From positions 62,001 through 126,000 of the forward strand of contig DATJHI010000004.1 in NCBI GenBank assembly GCA_035493955.1: a DNA stretch of 64,000 nucleotides, written 5' to 3'. Made by a program: the position numbers and the translations under genes. Position 1 is the stretch's first letter. Each line of letters starts with the position of its first letter. The notes below the pieces were generated by a model. That model was not told the DNA's origin. It searched no databases and was given only the letters and a program-made list of their open reading frames with translations. This document shows positions 9,101 to 18,485 of the stretch, in pieces. The stretch is from NCED01 sp035493955. Lineage in GTDB: Bacteria; Pseudomonadota; Alphaproteobacteria; Caulobacterales; Caulobacteraceae.

Positions 9101-10447
9101 ATGTCGCGGCTGCAGGACCGGCGCCAAGCGCGGGATGGACTGAAGGTTCGGGGCTCGTCGCGCCCGTCGCTGGTGGCGACGGTCGACCTCGGGGCGTCCA
9201 AGATCGGCTGTTTCATCATGAAGCCGGACGGGGTCCAGATGGGCGGTCCGGACGGCGACCAGCGCACGATCCAGGTCGCCGGCGTCGCCCATGTCCGCTC
9301 GCGTGGGATCCGCGGCGGGACCATCGTCAATATGGAAGAGGCGGCTCAGGCCATCGCCCAGGCGGTCGAGCGGGCCGAGACCATGGCCGGAGTGTCCGTA
9401 TCCGGCGTCACCGTCACCACGGCGGGCGGACAGCTGGCCAGCCACCGGGTCAGCGCCGCCGTGTCTCTGGGCGCCCGGCCGATCAGCGACCAGGACCTGC
9501 AGCGCGGTCTGCAGATGGCCCTGGCCCAGGCGCGCTTCGCCGGCCGCCGCGCCATCCACCTCCTGCCCATCGCCTGGTCGGTGGACAACGCCCGCGGCGT
9601 GCGCGACCCCCGCGACATGTTCGGCCGCCAGCTCGGGCTCGAGCTCCTGGTGGTGACCATGAACGAGAGCGGCGTCGCCAATCTCAGCCAATGCCTGGAG
9701 CGCGCCCATCTGAAATTGGAGGGCGTGGTCGCCGCGCCCTTCGCCTCCGCCCTCGCCGCCCTCGAAGACGACGAAATGGACCTGGGCTGCATCTGCATCG
9801 ACATGGGCGGCGGCTCGACCTCCACGGCGGTGTTCGCCGGCGGGTCGCTGGTCCACGTCGATTCCCTGGCCGTCGGCGGCGCCCATGTCACCGCCGACGT
9901 GGCGCGGGGCCTTTCCACCACCCTGGTCGGGGCCGAGCGGATCAAGACCCTGCACGGTTCGGCCATCGCCTCGGCCAACGAGGACCGCGAGACCATCGAG
10001 GCCCCGCCCCGCGGGGACGATCCGGGCGCCGGCCCGGTGATCGCCCCTCGCTCCCTGCTCAAGGGCGTGATCGCCCCCCGGGTCGAAGAGACCCTCGAAC
10101 TGCTGCGTGAACGGCTGAAAGCCTCCGGGGCGCCGATCGACCCCGGCGCCGGCATCGTGCTGACCGGCGGCGCCAGCCAGCTGACCGGCGTGCGGGAGCT
10201 GGCGGTGCGGGTGTTCGACCGCCCTGTCCGCCTGGGCAAGCCGCGCCGGGCTCCACATCTGGCCGAGGCCGCTTCGGGTCCGGCCTTCTGCGCGGCGGCG
10301 GGGGTGTTGCATCGGGCCGCCTTCGGTCCGCGCGAGGCCGGCGCCGGCCGCGCCATGGCCAGCATCCGCACGGCTCCGCGTGATCCGGCCGACCCGCGCG
10401 CCGGCATGTTGACCCGGGCGGCCGGCTGGCTGAGGGAGAACCTCTAG
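9101..10447 (+). CDS. ftsA: FtsA, actin-like divisome membrane tether
   Basis: FtsA is an actin-fold ATPase that anchors FtsZ filaments to the membrane and recruits later divisome proteins. The 448 residues show the phosphate-1 motif VATVDLGASKIGCFI near residue 28 and the phosphate-2 motif CIDMGGGSTSTAVF. The adenosine motif GAGIVLTGGASQLTGV lies near 348, and a C-terminal amphipathic helix AAGWLRENL fits membrane binding. The N terminus is about 25 residues longer than the actin core. The start ATG 9101 is directly preceded by AAGG, so the exact start is less certain. ftsZ follows after 246 bp that carry their own control signals. Confidence 0.95.
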   Translation: MSRLQDRRQARDGLKVRGSSRPSLVATVDLGASKIGCFIMKPDGVQMGGPDGDQRTIQVAGVAHVRSRGIRGGTIVNMEEAAQAIAQAVERAETMAGVSVSGVTVTTAGGQLASHRVSAAVSLGARPISDQDLQRGLQMALAQARFAGRRAIHLLPIAWSVDNARGVRDPRDMFGRQLGLELLVVTMNESGVANLSQCLERAHLKLEGVVAAPFASALAALEDDEMDLGCICIDMGGGSTSTAVFAGGSLVHVDSLAVGGAHVTADVARGLSTTLVGAERIKTLHGSAIASANEDRETIEAPPRGDDPGAGPVIAPRSLLKGVIAPRVEETLELLRERLKASGAPIDPGAGIVLTGGASQLTGVRELAVRVFDRPVRLGKPRRAPHLAEAASGPAFCAAAGVLHRAAFGPREAGAGRAMASIRTAPRDPADPRAGMLTRAAGWLRENL

Positions 10448-10485
10448 GTCCAGCGAAGGCGCCCGGCTTTATTTCGATCGGCGGC

Positions 10486-10569
10486 GAATCACTTTGTCGC
10501 TGGCAAGCTGAAATTGTTCAAACGAATCAGAAAATTCCCACTCGGCGGCCGGTGACGGGAGTCCGACTC
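10486..10569. promoter_or_regulatory. cluster of three GANTC (CcrM) sites in the ftsZ upstream region
   Basis: GAATC occurs at 10486-10490 and 10524-10528 and GACTC at 10565-10569, three CcrM methylation sites within 84 bp between ftsA and ftsZ. In Caulobacter, ftsZ transcription is known to depend on CcrM methylation and GcrA, so a similar control is likely here. This window also encodes ccrM. Confidence 0.6.
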
Positions 10570-10581
10570 GGCTTATGACGG

Positions 10582-10596
10582 TTAACCACGGCTTAA
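10582..10596. promoter_or_regulatory. CtrA box upstream of ftsZ
   Basis: TTAA at 10582-10585 and TTAA at 10593-10596 are separated by exactly seven bases (CCACGGC), a perfect match to the CtrA consensus TTAA-N7-TTAA. It lies 98 bp upstream of the likely ftsZ start. CtrA represses ftsZ in Caulobacter swarmer cells, and the placement suggests the same here. Confidence 0.75.
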
Positions 10597-10693
10597 GGAT
10601 GAACAGTCTCTTATCGGCCATTCGGGCGGCGCGTGCCTCGGCGGCGGGGAGCGGCGCAAACCACTAGTAGGCCGGTGTCTAGGAATGAAGCCC

Positions 10694-12307
10694 ATGGCGA
10701 TTCACCTGTCGGCGCCTCGCGCCACTGAACTGAAGCCCCGCATTGTGGTGTTCGGGGTCGGCGGCGCCGGCGGCAACGCGGTCAACAACATGATCGACGC
10801 CGGTCTCGAAGGCGTCGAGTTCGTGGTCGCCAACACCGACGCCCAGCAGCTCGCCTTTTCCAAGACCGACCGCCGCATCCAGCTCGGGGTGTCGATCACC
10901 CAGGGGCTGGGCGCCGGCGCCCACCCTGAGGTCGGGCAAAGCGCGGCCGAGGAGTCGATCCCCGAGATCGACGAGCACCTCGACGGCGCCCACATGGTCT
11001 TCATCACCGCCGGCATGGGCGGGGGCACCGGCACCGGCGCCGCCCCGATCATCGCTAAGGCCGCTCGCGAGCGGGGCATCCTCACGGTCGGCGTGGTCAC
11101 CAAGCCCTTCATGTTCGAAGGCCGCCATCGCATGCGCCTGGCCGATTCCGGCGTGCTGGAGCTGCAGCGCTACGTCGACACCCTGATCGTCATTCCGAAC
11201 CAGAACCTGTTCCGGATCGCCAACGAGAAGACCACCTTCGCCGAAGCCTTCGGCATGGCCGACCAGGTTCTACACTCGGGCGTGCGTTCGATCACCGACC
11301 TGATGGTGCTGCCGGGCCTCATCAACCTCGACTTCGCCGACGTGCGGTCGGTGATGACCGAGATGGGCAAGGCGATGATGGGCACCGGCGAGGCGGGCGG
11401 CGAAGACCGCGCCCTGAACGCGGCGCACAACGCCATCCAGAACCCCCTGCTCGACGAGGTCTCCCTGAAGGGGGCCAAGGCCGTGCTGGTCAACGTCACC
11501 GGGGGCCTGGACATGACCCTTCTCGAGGTCGACGAGGCGGCGAACGCCATCTCCTCCGAGGTCGACGCCGACGCCAACATCATCTTCGGCGCGGCCTTCG
11601 ACCCGTCGCTGGAAGGCAAGATCCGCGTGTCGGTGGTGGCCACCGGCATGGAGTCGGCCAGCATGGCCGGGCTCGCCCCTGTCGCCCGCCCTGCGGCGAC
11701 CGCCGCTCCGCTGATCGCCCCTCGCGCCGGCCAGTCCGCCGTCCGCCCGGTAATCGGCCAGGTCGCTTCCGAACCCGCGCCGCTCGCCGCGGCCATGACG
11801 CCCGAACCGGTCGTCGCCATGGAGCCGCTGGTCGAGAGCGAAGACCTTGTCGAAATCGGCTCGCTCTGGCCGGAGGCCGCCGTGGCCGCCGCCGCCGAGA
11901 CCCCGTCCGAGTCTCAGCGTCCGACCATCCGCATCATCGACCCCTCCGTGGCTGAGGAGGACGACGATCTCTATCTAGAGGCAGCGCCGGCCACGCGGGA
12001 GCCCGCCATCCAGCCGCCGCGTTACGCCCAGGAGCGCACCGCCGCCGAAGCGGCCCCGGATGAGACCTATGAGGACATCCACCGGCCCGAGCCCAAGAAG
12101 GGCGCCTGGCTCAGCCTGTTCGGCGGCCGTCCCCGTTACGATGCGCCGGCTTCCGCCAGCCGGCTGGCCGGTCCGCCGCCCTCCGGCGGGGCCCGGGTCG
12201 CGTCGCATGGCGGCGCCGCCCAGGCGGTGGCTCATGCGCCATCCGAGGCGCTCGAGACCAACGAAGACCTTGATATCCCGTCATTCCTGCGTCGGCTCGC
12301 CAACTAG
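10694..12307 (+). CDS. ftsZ: FtsZ, tubulin-like cell division GTPase
   Basis: FtsZ polymerises with GTP into the Z ring. The 537-residue product has the GTP-binding elements VFGVGGAGGNAVNNMI (19-34), ANTDAQQL, the tubulin signature GGGTGTG at 109-115, and the T7-loop region NLDFADVRSVM. The globular core ends near residue 325. A linker of roughly 200 residues rich in Ala, Pro and Glu follows, then the conserved tail DIPSFLRRLAN that binds FtsA and other partners. Two ATGs compete (10685 and 10694). AGGA at 10681-10684 is correctly spaced only for 10694, which also gives the MAI start seen in Caulobacter FtsZ. Confidence 0.97.
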   Translation: MAIHLSAPRATELKPRIVVFGVGGAGGNAVNNMIDAGLEGVEFVVANTDAQQLAFSKTDRRIQLGVSITQGLGAGAHPEVGQSAAEESIPEIDEHLDGAHMVFITAGMGGGTGTGAAPIIAKAARERGILTVGVVTKPFMFEGRHRMRLADSGVLELQRYVDTLIVIPNQNLFRIANEKTTFAEAFGMADQVLHSGVRSITDLMVLPGLINLDFADVRSVMTEMGKAMMGTGEAGGEDRALNAAHNAIQNPLLDEVSLKGAKAVLVNVTGGLDMTLLEVDEAANAISSEVDADANIIFGAAFDPSLEGKIRVSVVATGMESASMAGLAPVARPAATAAPLIAPRAGQSAVRPVIGQVASEPAPLAAAMTPEPVVAMEPLVESEDLVEIGSLWPEAAVAAAAETPSESQRPTIRIIDPSVAEEDDDLYLEAAPATREPAIQPPRYAQERTAAEAAPDETYEDIHRPEPKKGAWLSLFGGRPRYDAPASASRLAGPPPSGGARVASHGGAAQAVAHAPSEALETNEDLDIPSFLRRLAN

Positions 12308-12317
12308 GCGAGTGGGT

Positions 12318-12350
12318 CCGGAATGTGCGCCTGAGGCGCGAAACATTCGG
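12318..12350. terminator. hairpin between ftsZ and lpxC
   Basis: GCGCC (12327-12331) and GGCGC (12335-12339) pair around a TGA loop. Outer arms GAATGT (12321-12326) and ACATTC (12343-12348) extend the stem across a three-base bulge. No T run follows, so it may be a weak terminator, a processing site or an attenuator between division and lipid A genes. Confidence 0.35.
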
Positions 12351-12443
12351 AAACAGGAGTTGTCTTGCGGCATTGCAGCAAAGCTCCTTAGGTCGAATGT
12401 GCGAGAAGGTGCGTTCGCGGCGCCGTCTAGATAAAGGGATCGC

Positions 12444-13352
12444 GTGGCCGGCTTCGAGATCCTACAGCACACGCTCGGCGGAACGGCCTTTTTCGCCGGC
12501 GTCGGCGTCCATTCGGGCCAACACGTTCGGGTCGTCATCCGACCGGGCCCAGCCGACAGCGGCATCGTTTTCGTCCGCGGCGATCTTCCGGGGCCGGGCA
12601 ACCGAATCCGGGTTTCGCCGGACGCCGTGGTCCGCACCCAGCTGAACACTGAGGTCGGCGCGGGTCCGGGGGTCACCGTCTCCACCGTGGAGCATCTGCT
12701 CGCCGCCTTCGCCGCCCTGTCGGTGGACAACGCCGTGGTCGAACTCGACGGACCCGAGTTGCCGATCATGGACGGCTCGGCGGCGCCGTTCGTGAAGCTG
12801 ATCGACCAGGCCGGGCGGCGCACGCAGGACCAGCCGCGCCGCTACATCGAAATCCTTCGCCCCATCGAGGTCTTCGCCGGCGACAAGCGCGCTGCCCTGG
12901 GCCCTTGCCTGGCTGCCCATCCGGGCCTTGAGGTCGAATTCGAGATCGCCTTCGCCAGCACCGCCATCGGCTCCCAACTGATCCAGCTGCGGATCGACGA
13001 GGCGTCGTTCCGGCGCGAACTGGCCAGCGCCCGCACCTTCGGCTTCGTGCATGAGGTCGAGGCGCTGCGTGCGCGCGGCCTGGCCCAGGCGGGCGGGCTG
13101 GAGAACGCCATCGTCGTCGACGGCGACCGTATCCTGAACCCGGAAGGCCTGCGGTTCACCAACGAGTTCGTGCGCCACAAGGCGCTGGACGCGGTGGGCG
13201 ACCTCTATGTGCTCGGCGCGCCGGTGCTCGGCCGGTTCGAGGGCCGATTCGCCGGCCACGCCCTCAACAACGCCTTGATCCGGGCGGTGATGGCCAGCCC
13301 CCATGCCTGGCGGGTCCGCACCTTCGTCGAGGACATGGCCGAGGCCGTCTAG
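12444..13352 (+). CDS. lpxC: LpxC, UDP-3-O-acyl-GlcNAc deacetylase
   Basis: LpxC is the zinc hydrolase that catalyses the committed step of lipid A synthesis in the cytoplasm. The 302 residues contain the zinc ligands in TVSTVEHLLAAF and FVRHKALDAVGDLY (HKxxD), the GHALNNALIRA histidine near residue 274, and the hydrophobic passage region with SARTFGFVHEVEALRARGLAQAGGL broken into its usual blocks. The start is GTG 12444 behind AAGGGA at 12434-12439. It follows ftsZ as in many proteobacteria, and a terminator closes it at 13460-13489. Confidence 0.96.
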   Translation: MAGFEILQHTLGGTAFFAGVGVHSGQHVRVVIRPGPADSGIVFVRGDLPGPGNRIRVSPDAVVRTQLNTEVGAGPGVTVSTVEHLLAAFAALSVDNAVVELDGPELPIMDGSAAPFVKLIDQAGRRTQDQPRRYIEILRPIEVFAGDKRAALGPCLAAHPGLEVEFEIAFASTAIGSQLIQLRIDEASFRRELASARTFGFVHEVEALRARGLAQAGGLENAIVVDGDRILNPEGLRFTNEFVRHKALDAVGDLYVLGAPVLGRFEGRFAGHALNNALIRAVMASPHAWRVRTFVEDMAEAV

Positions 13353-13459
13353 CGCCGCGCGCCATCCAGATGAGGTCCCGGCGACCTCATCGTCTGCTTC
13401 CCCGCTGTGGATATCCAATACCAAGGCCCGCCGTTGGCGCGGGCGAAACGGTGGTGTAG

Positions 13460-13489
13460 AACCGGCGGGGGCCCACCGGGCCGGTTTTT
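13460..13489 (+). terminator. Rho-independent terminator after lpxC
   Basis: AACCGGC at 13460-13466 pairs with GCCGGTT at 13480-13486, and the T run covers 13485-13489. It lies 108 bp after the lpxC stop and just before bamD. Confidence 0.65.
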
Positions 13490-13521
13490 GCGCCGCCCGA
13501 CCTCGAGAGGATACCCGTTCC

Positions 13522-14361
13522 GTGCTTCGACAAGTCCGCGGCCGCACGCTCACCGTGATCGCCGTCGCCGCGCTCTCCGCCCTTTCGGTGTCCGCGTGCG
13601 CCAGCAAGGCCAAGAAGGCCCAGATCGCCTACGAGGAGCGGCCGGTCGAGCTGCTCTATTCGACCGGTGCCGACCGCATGGACGGGCGCCATTGGAGCGA
13701 GGCCGCCCAATACTTCGACGAGGTGGAGCGTCAGCATCCCTATTCGGAATGGGCCCGCCGCTCGATCCTGATGCAGGCTTTCGCCCATTATCAGTCCAAC
13801 GCCTATGAAGACGCGATCGCCGACGCCGATCGGTTCATTTCGCTCTATCCGGGCAATCCGAGCGCGCCGTACGCCTATTATCTTAAGGCGCTGTGCTATT
13901 TCGAACAGGTCACCGATGTCGGCCGTGACCAGGCCGCCACCGAACAGGCCCGCGCCGCCCTGACCGAGGTGATGCGCCGGTTCCCCGGCACCCCCTACGC
14001 CACCGACGCCCGGCTGAAGCTCGACATGGTCAATGACCAGCTGGCCGGCAAGGAGATGACCGTAGGCCGCTGGTACCTGCGCAACGGCCAGCCCCTATCG
14101 GCGGTGGGCCGGTTCAAGACCGTGATCGACCGCTATCAGACCACCAGCCACACGCCCGAGGCCCTCTACCGTCTGGTCGAGGCCTATCTGACCCTGGGAC
14201 TGGTGGACGAGGCGACCCGCGACGGCGCCGTCCTCGGCGCCAACTATCCGGGCGACCGCTGGTACCAGGCGGCCTATGGCCTGTTGAAGAACAAGGGCCT
14301 GAAACCGCAGGAAGAGCCGACCACCAGCGCCAACAAAGTCCTCGCCAAACGGCGGGGCTGA
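13522..14361 (+). CDS. bamD: BamD, outer membrane assembly lipoprotein (ComL)
   Basis: BamD is the essential lipoprotein partner of BamA in outer-membrane protein insertion. From the GTG at 13522 the product is 279 residues: a lipoprotein signal with the lipobox LSVSAC (Cys26), then tetratricopeptide-like repeats including YFDEVERQHPYSEWARRS, AYYLKALCYFEQ and RWYLRNGQPLSAVGRFKTVIDRY, all standard for the family. The frame is open upstream, but the lipobox and the GAGAGG at 13505-13510 fix the start. recN follows 26 bp later. Confidence 0.93.
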   Translation: MLRQVRGRTLTVIAVAALSALSVSACASKAKKAQIAYEERPVELLYSTGADRMDGRHWSEAAQYFDEVERQHPYSEWARRSILMQAFAHYQSNAYEDAIADADRFISLYPGNPSAPYAYYLKALCYFEQVTDVGRDQAATEQARAALTEVMRRFPGTPYATDARLKLDMVNDQLAGKEMTVGRWYLRNGQPLSAVGRFKTVIDRYQTTSHTPEALYRLVEAYLTLGLVDEATRDGAVLGANYPGDRWYQAAYGLLKNKGLKPQEEPTTSANKVLAKRRG

Positions 14362-14387
14362 TCCCGGACGGGGCGGGGGCGGGGCCC

Positions 14388-16094
14388 ATGCTGATCGGCC
14401 TGACGATCCGCGACGTGGTGCTGATCGAAGCCCTCGACCTGGCCCTGGGCGAGGGCCTGACGGCGCTCACCGGCGAGACCGGGGCGGGCAAGTCGATCGT
14501 GCTGGACGCCTTGGGTCTGGCCACCGGCGCCAGGGCCGAGGCGGGGCTGGTGCGCCGCGGCGCGAACCAGGCCAGCGCCGCCGCGGTCTTCGCCCTGCCG
14601 CCCGACCATCCCGTGTGGACCTACCTGGAGGAAAAGGGCCTGCCGGCCGATCCGACGGAGGATCTGGTCCTGCGCCGGCAGCTTTCCGCCGACGGCCGCT
14701 CCCGCGCTTTCGTCAACGACCAAGCCGCCGGGGTGGCGGTGCTGCGCGAAATCGGAACCATGCTGCTCGAGGTGCACGGCCAGCACGAAACCGTCGGCCT
14801 GCTCGACCCCAAGACCCACCGCGCCCTGCTCGACGGTTTCGGCGACTGCGGGGAGGCGCTCAGCGCTACCGAAGCCGCTTGGAACGGCCTGCGGATCGCC
14901 CGCGCCCAGGTCGAGGCCCTGGCCGAGCAGGCCGCCCGTTCGGCGGCGGAGACCGAGGAGCTGACCGCCCGCTTGGCCGAACTGGACCGGCTCGATCCGC
15001 GCGAAGGCGAAGAATCCGCCCTCGCCGAGGAGCGCGCCCTGTTGTCGGCCGGAGAAAAGACCGTCGCCGAGGTGGCGGCCGCCCGGGAGGCCCTGGGCGG
15101 CGACGCCCAGACCGCCCGCCTGTCCCAGGCGTTGCGGTCGCTGGAGCGGGCTCGCGACCGGGCGGTGCAGGCTGGCGCCAGTCCCGAGGCCGCCGCCGTC
15201 CGCCGCCTCGCCGAGGCCATCGCCGCCGTTGAGCGCGCCCTGGTGGAGAACCATGAGGCGATCTCCGCCGTGGACGCCGCGGCCGACGCCTTCGATTTCG
15301 AACCGGACCGGCTGGACAAGGCGGAGGAACGCCTGTTCGCCCTGAGGGCCGCCGCCCGCAAGCTGGGCGTGGCCGCCGACGAGCTTCCGGGCCTGCGTGT
15401 GCGCTTCGCCCAGGTCCTGCGCGGAATCGAGACGGTCGAGGTCGACCTCGCCGACGCCCGCAAGGCCGCCGACGCCGCCGCGCGTCTCTATGGCGCCGCC
15501 GCCGCCGGTCTGACGGCGGCTCGGCGCACTGCGGGCGAGCGCCTGGCGCGGGCCGTGGAGGCCGAATTGCCGCCGCTCCGGCTCGAGAAAGCCCGCTTCC
15601 GCGTGGTGGTGGAGCCCCTGGCCGACGACCGCGGCGGACCCGCCGGCAAGGATCGGGTGGCGTTCGAGATCGCCACCAATCCGGGCGCGCCGTTCGGACC
15701 CTTGGACGCCATCGCCTCGGGGGGCGAGCTCGCCCGCTTCGCCCTGGCGCTGAAGGCCTCCCTGGCGGGCCGCGGCGGAACCGAGGCCGCGCCGCCGGTG
15801 ATGATCTTCGACGAGGTGGACCAAGGCGTCGGCGGCGCCGTGGCCGACGCGGTCGGCCTGAGGCTGCGACGCCTTGCGCGGCAGGGCCAGGTCCTGGTGG
15901 TCACCCACAGCCCCCAGGTCGCGGCCCGCGCCGACACCCACTGGCGGGTCTCCAAGACCGGCGGCGACCACGTCGCCACCCGGGTCGAAACCTTGGGCGC
16001 CGAGGCGCGCGAGGAAGAGATCGCCCGCATGCTCGCCGGCGCCGTGGTCACCGCCGCCGCCCGCGCCGCCGCCAGGGCCCTGATGGATGCGTGA
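14388..16094 (+). CDS. recN: RecN, SMC-like DNA repair ATPase
   Basis: RecN binds DNA ends during double-strand break repair. The 568-residue protein has the N-terminal Walker A TGETGAGKSIVLDALGL near residues 28-44, a long central coiled coil rich in Ala, Glu and Arg (about 150-380), the signature IASGGELARFALALK, and the Walker B VMIFDEVDQGVGG. It ends within eight bases of overlap with ligA, so the two repair genes are probably co-translated. Confidence 0.95.
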   Translation: MLIGLTIRDVVLIEALDLALGEGLTALTGETGAGKSIVLDALGLATGARAEAGLVRRGANQASAAAVFALPPDHPVWTYLEEKGLPADPTEDLVLRRQLSADGRSRAFVNDQAAGVAVLREIGTMLLEVHGQHETVGLLDPKTHRALLDGFGDCGEALSATEAAWNGLRIARAQVEALAEQAARSAAETEELTARLAELDRLDPREGEESALAEERALLSAGEKTVAEVAAAREALGGDAQTARLSQALRSLERARDRAVQAGASPEAAAVRRLAEAIAAVERALVENHEAISAVDAAADAFDFEPDRLDKAEERLFALRAAARKLGVAADELPGLRVRFAQVLRGIETVEVDLADARKAADAAARLYGAAAAGLTAARRTAGERLARAVEAELPPLRLEKARFRVVVEPLADDRGGPAGKDRVAFEIATNPGAPFGPLDAIASGGELARFALALKASLAGRGGTEAAPPVMIFDEVDQGVGGAVADAVGLRLRRLARQGQVLVVTHSPQVAARADTHWRVSKTGGDHVATRVETLGAEAREEEIARMLAGAVVTAAARAAARALMDA

Positions 16095-18432
16095 GGCGGA
16101 TGTCGACACCCTGAGCGAAACCGAGGCCGCCGCCGAGCTGGAGCGGCTGGCGCGGGAGATCGCCGCTCACGACGCCCTTTATTATCGCGAAGAGGCGCCG
16201 ACGGTCGGCGACGCCGAATACGACCTGCTCAAGCGCCGCAACGCCGCCATCGAGGCGCGTTTCCCCAATCTGCTGCGGCCGGATTCGCCTTCCTTGCGGG
16301 TCGGCGCGGCGCCCTCGACCCAGTTCGCCCCGGTCCGCCACCGGGCGCCGATGCTGTCGCTGGGCAACGCCTTCGCCGAAGCCGACGTGGTCGAGTTCGT
16401 CGCCCGCATCCGCCGCTTCCTGCGCTTGCCCGCTGAAGAGTCCCTGGCCTTCACGGCCGAGGCCAAGATCGACGGCCTGTCCGCCAATCTGCGCTACGAA
16501 CGGGGCGTGCTGGTCCAGGGCGCGACCCGCGGCGACGGGGCGGTCGGGGAGGACATCACCGCCAACCTGCGCACCATCGCCGACATTCCGCACCGGCTGC
16601 AGGGGAGCGGCTGGCCCGAGCTGATCGAGCTGCGCGGCGAGGTCTACCTGGGCCATGCCGAGTTCGAGGCGATGAACGCCGCCTGTGCGGCCCGGGGGGA
16701 GAAGACCTACGTCAATCCGCGCAACGCCGCCTCCGGATCGCTGCGCCAGATCGATCCGACGGTGACCGCGTCGCGTCCGTTGCGGTTTTTCGCCTACGCC
16801 TGGGGGGACGCCAGCGCCCCCTTCGCCACGACCCAGAGCGAAGCGCTGCGGCGTCTCGCCGAGTGGGGGATGCGCACCAATCCCCTGACCCGGCGGGTGG
16901 AGGACGTCGACGGCCTACTGGCGATCTACCGTACACTGATGAACGACCGGGCCGGCCTCGGCTACGACATCGACGGGGTGGTCTACAAGGTCGATCGGCT
17001 GGACTGGCAGGAGCGGCTGGGCTTCGTCAGCCGCGAACCCCGTTGGGCCATCGCCCACAAGTTTCCGGCCGAGCAGGCGACCACGCGGCTGGAGGACATC
17101 GAGATCCAGGTCGGCCGCACCGGCGCCCTGACTCCCGTCGCCAAGCTCGTCCCCGTGTTCGTCGGCGGCGCCACCGTGCGCAACGCGACCTTGCACAATG
17201 GCGACGAGATCGCCCGCAAGGACGTCCGCATCGGCGACACGGTGATCATCCAGCGCGCGGGCGACGTGATCCCGCAAGTGGTGGGCCCGGTCCTGGCCGA
17301 CAGGCCAGAGGGCGCCGTCCCTTACGTCTTCCCCACCCATTGCCCGTGCCCGTTGCACACCGAGGTCGCCAGGGAGACCACGGCGGGCGGGATGGAGACG
17401 GTGGTGCGCCGCTGCAGCGGCGAATTCGCCTGCCCGTTCCAGCGCATCGAGCACCTGAAGCATTTCGTCTCCCGCAGAGCCTTCGACATCGAGGGGTTGG
17501 GCGAGAAACAACTGAGCGCCTTCTTCGACGAGGGCCTGGTCAAGGAGCCGGCCGACATCTTCCGCCTGGCTCGCAGCGAGGAAGCCCTGGCGGCCCTGCG
17601 CGAGCGCGAAGGCTACGGGGAGACCTCGATCCGCAACCTGGCCGCCGCCATCGAGGCGCGGCGGACCATCACGCTGGAGCGCTTCATCTATGCGCTCGGC
17701 GTCCGTCATGTCGGCGAGCAGACCGCGACCCTCCTGGCTCGCGCGGTCGGGTCCAAGGACCGGTTCCTGGACCTGGCCTTGCAGGCCTCGTCCGAGCGGC
17801 CCGGCGCCGGCCATTTCGCGCTGGAAGCCATCGAGAAGCTGGGACCGGTCAACCTGGCCGCCCTGGTCGACTATGGCCGCGCCGGCGCCCTGGAGGATCC
17901 GTGGCCGGAAGCGCCGCTGGCGGAGAAGATCGGCCGCGCCGCGCCGCGCCTCGGCAAGGCGGTGCGCGACCTCCTGGCCGAGCGGTTCGGCACGTGGGCG
18001 GCCTTCGCCGCGGCGGTGCGCGACGCGGCGACGGCCGCGCCCGGTCCGCATTTTCAGGAACTGGCCGGCATCGGCGGCGTCGGCCCAGTGGCGGCGCGCA
18101 GCCTGGCCGAATTCTTCGCCGAGGATCACAACCGCGGCATGGTCGAACGTCTGGCCGAACAGCTATCTGTCCAGGACGCGGAGGCGGTGCGGCGCGACAC
18201 GGCGGTGGCCGGCAAGACCGTGGTCTTCACCGGCGCCCTCGAACGGATGACCCGCGACGAGGCCAAGGCCCAGGCCGAGCGCCTGGGGGCCAAGGTGGCG
18301 TCCTCCGTGTCGAAGAAGACCGACATCGTGGTGGCGGGACCGGGCGCGGGCTCCAAGCTGAAGACCGCCGCCGAACTGGGCCTTCAGGTCCTCACCGAGG
18401 ATGAGTGGTTGGGTTTGATCGGCGCGGGCTGA
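16087..18432 (+). CDS. ligA: LigA, NAD+-dependent DNA ligase
   Basis: LigA seals nicks in DNA using NAD+. The 781 residues include the Ia/NAD-binding YYREEAPTVGDAEYDLLKR, the adenylated lysine motif AKIDG at Lys127, the nucleotidyltransferase blocks, and the OB domain. A four-cysteine zinc finger lies between about 420 and 460 (C-P-C, RRCSGEFACPF), followed by HhH repeats and a C-terminal BRCT domain (GKTVVFTGALERMTRDEA, about 700-781). It is longer than the E. coli enzyme (671) because of insertions around the helix-hairpin-helix region, as seen in other Caulobacterales. ATG 16087 overlaps the end of recN. Confidence 0.97.
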   Translation: MREADVDTLSETEAAAELERLAREIAAHDALYYREEAPTVGDAEYDLLKRRNAAIEARFPNLLRPDSPSLRVGAAPSTQFAPVRHRAPMLSLGNAFAEADVVEFVARIRRFLRLPAEESLAFTAEAKIDGLSANLRYERGVLVQGATRGDGAVGEDITANLRTIADIPHRLQGSGWPELIELRGEVYLGHAEFEAMNAACAARGEKTYVNPRNAASGSLRQIDPTVTASRPLRFFAYAWGDASAPFATTQSEALRRLAEWGMRTNPLTRRVEDVDGLLAIYRTLMNDRAGLGYDIDGVVYKVDRLDWQERLGFVSREPRWAIAHKFPAEQATTRLEDIEIQVGRTGALTPVAKLVPVFVGGATVRNATLHNGDEIARKDVRIGDTVIIQRAGDVIPQVVGPVLADRPEGAVPYVFPTHCPCPLHTEVARETTAGGMETVVRRCSGEFACPFQRIEHLKHFVSRRAFDIEGLGEKQLSAFFDEGLVKEPADIFRLARSEEALAALREREGYGETSIRNLAAAIEARRTITLERFIYALGVRHVGEQTATLLARAVGSKDRFLDLALQASSERPGAGHFALEAIEKLGPVNLAALVDYGRAGALEDPWPEAPLAEKIGRAAPRLGKAVRDLLAERFGTWAAFAAAVRDAATAAPGPHFQELAGIGGVGPVAARSLAEFFAEDHNRGMVERLAEQLSVQDAEAVRRDTAVAGKTVVFTGALERMTRDEAKAQAERLGAKVASSVSKKTDIVVAGPGAGSKLKTAAELGLQVLTEDEWLGLIGAG

Positions 18433-18485
18433 ACCCTTCCCCGATCGAAGCGTTCCCGGCGGTTTCCCGCCATCGAGGGACGCCC

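Noticed and set aside
10685..10693. ATG at 10685 as the ftsZ start
   Set aside because: AGGA lies directly against this ATG; the spacing fits 10694, which also gives the MAI start of Caulobacter FtsZ.
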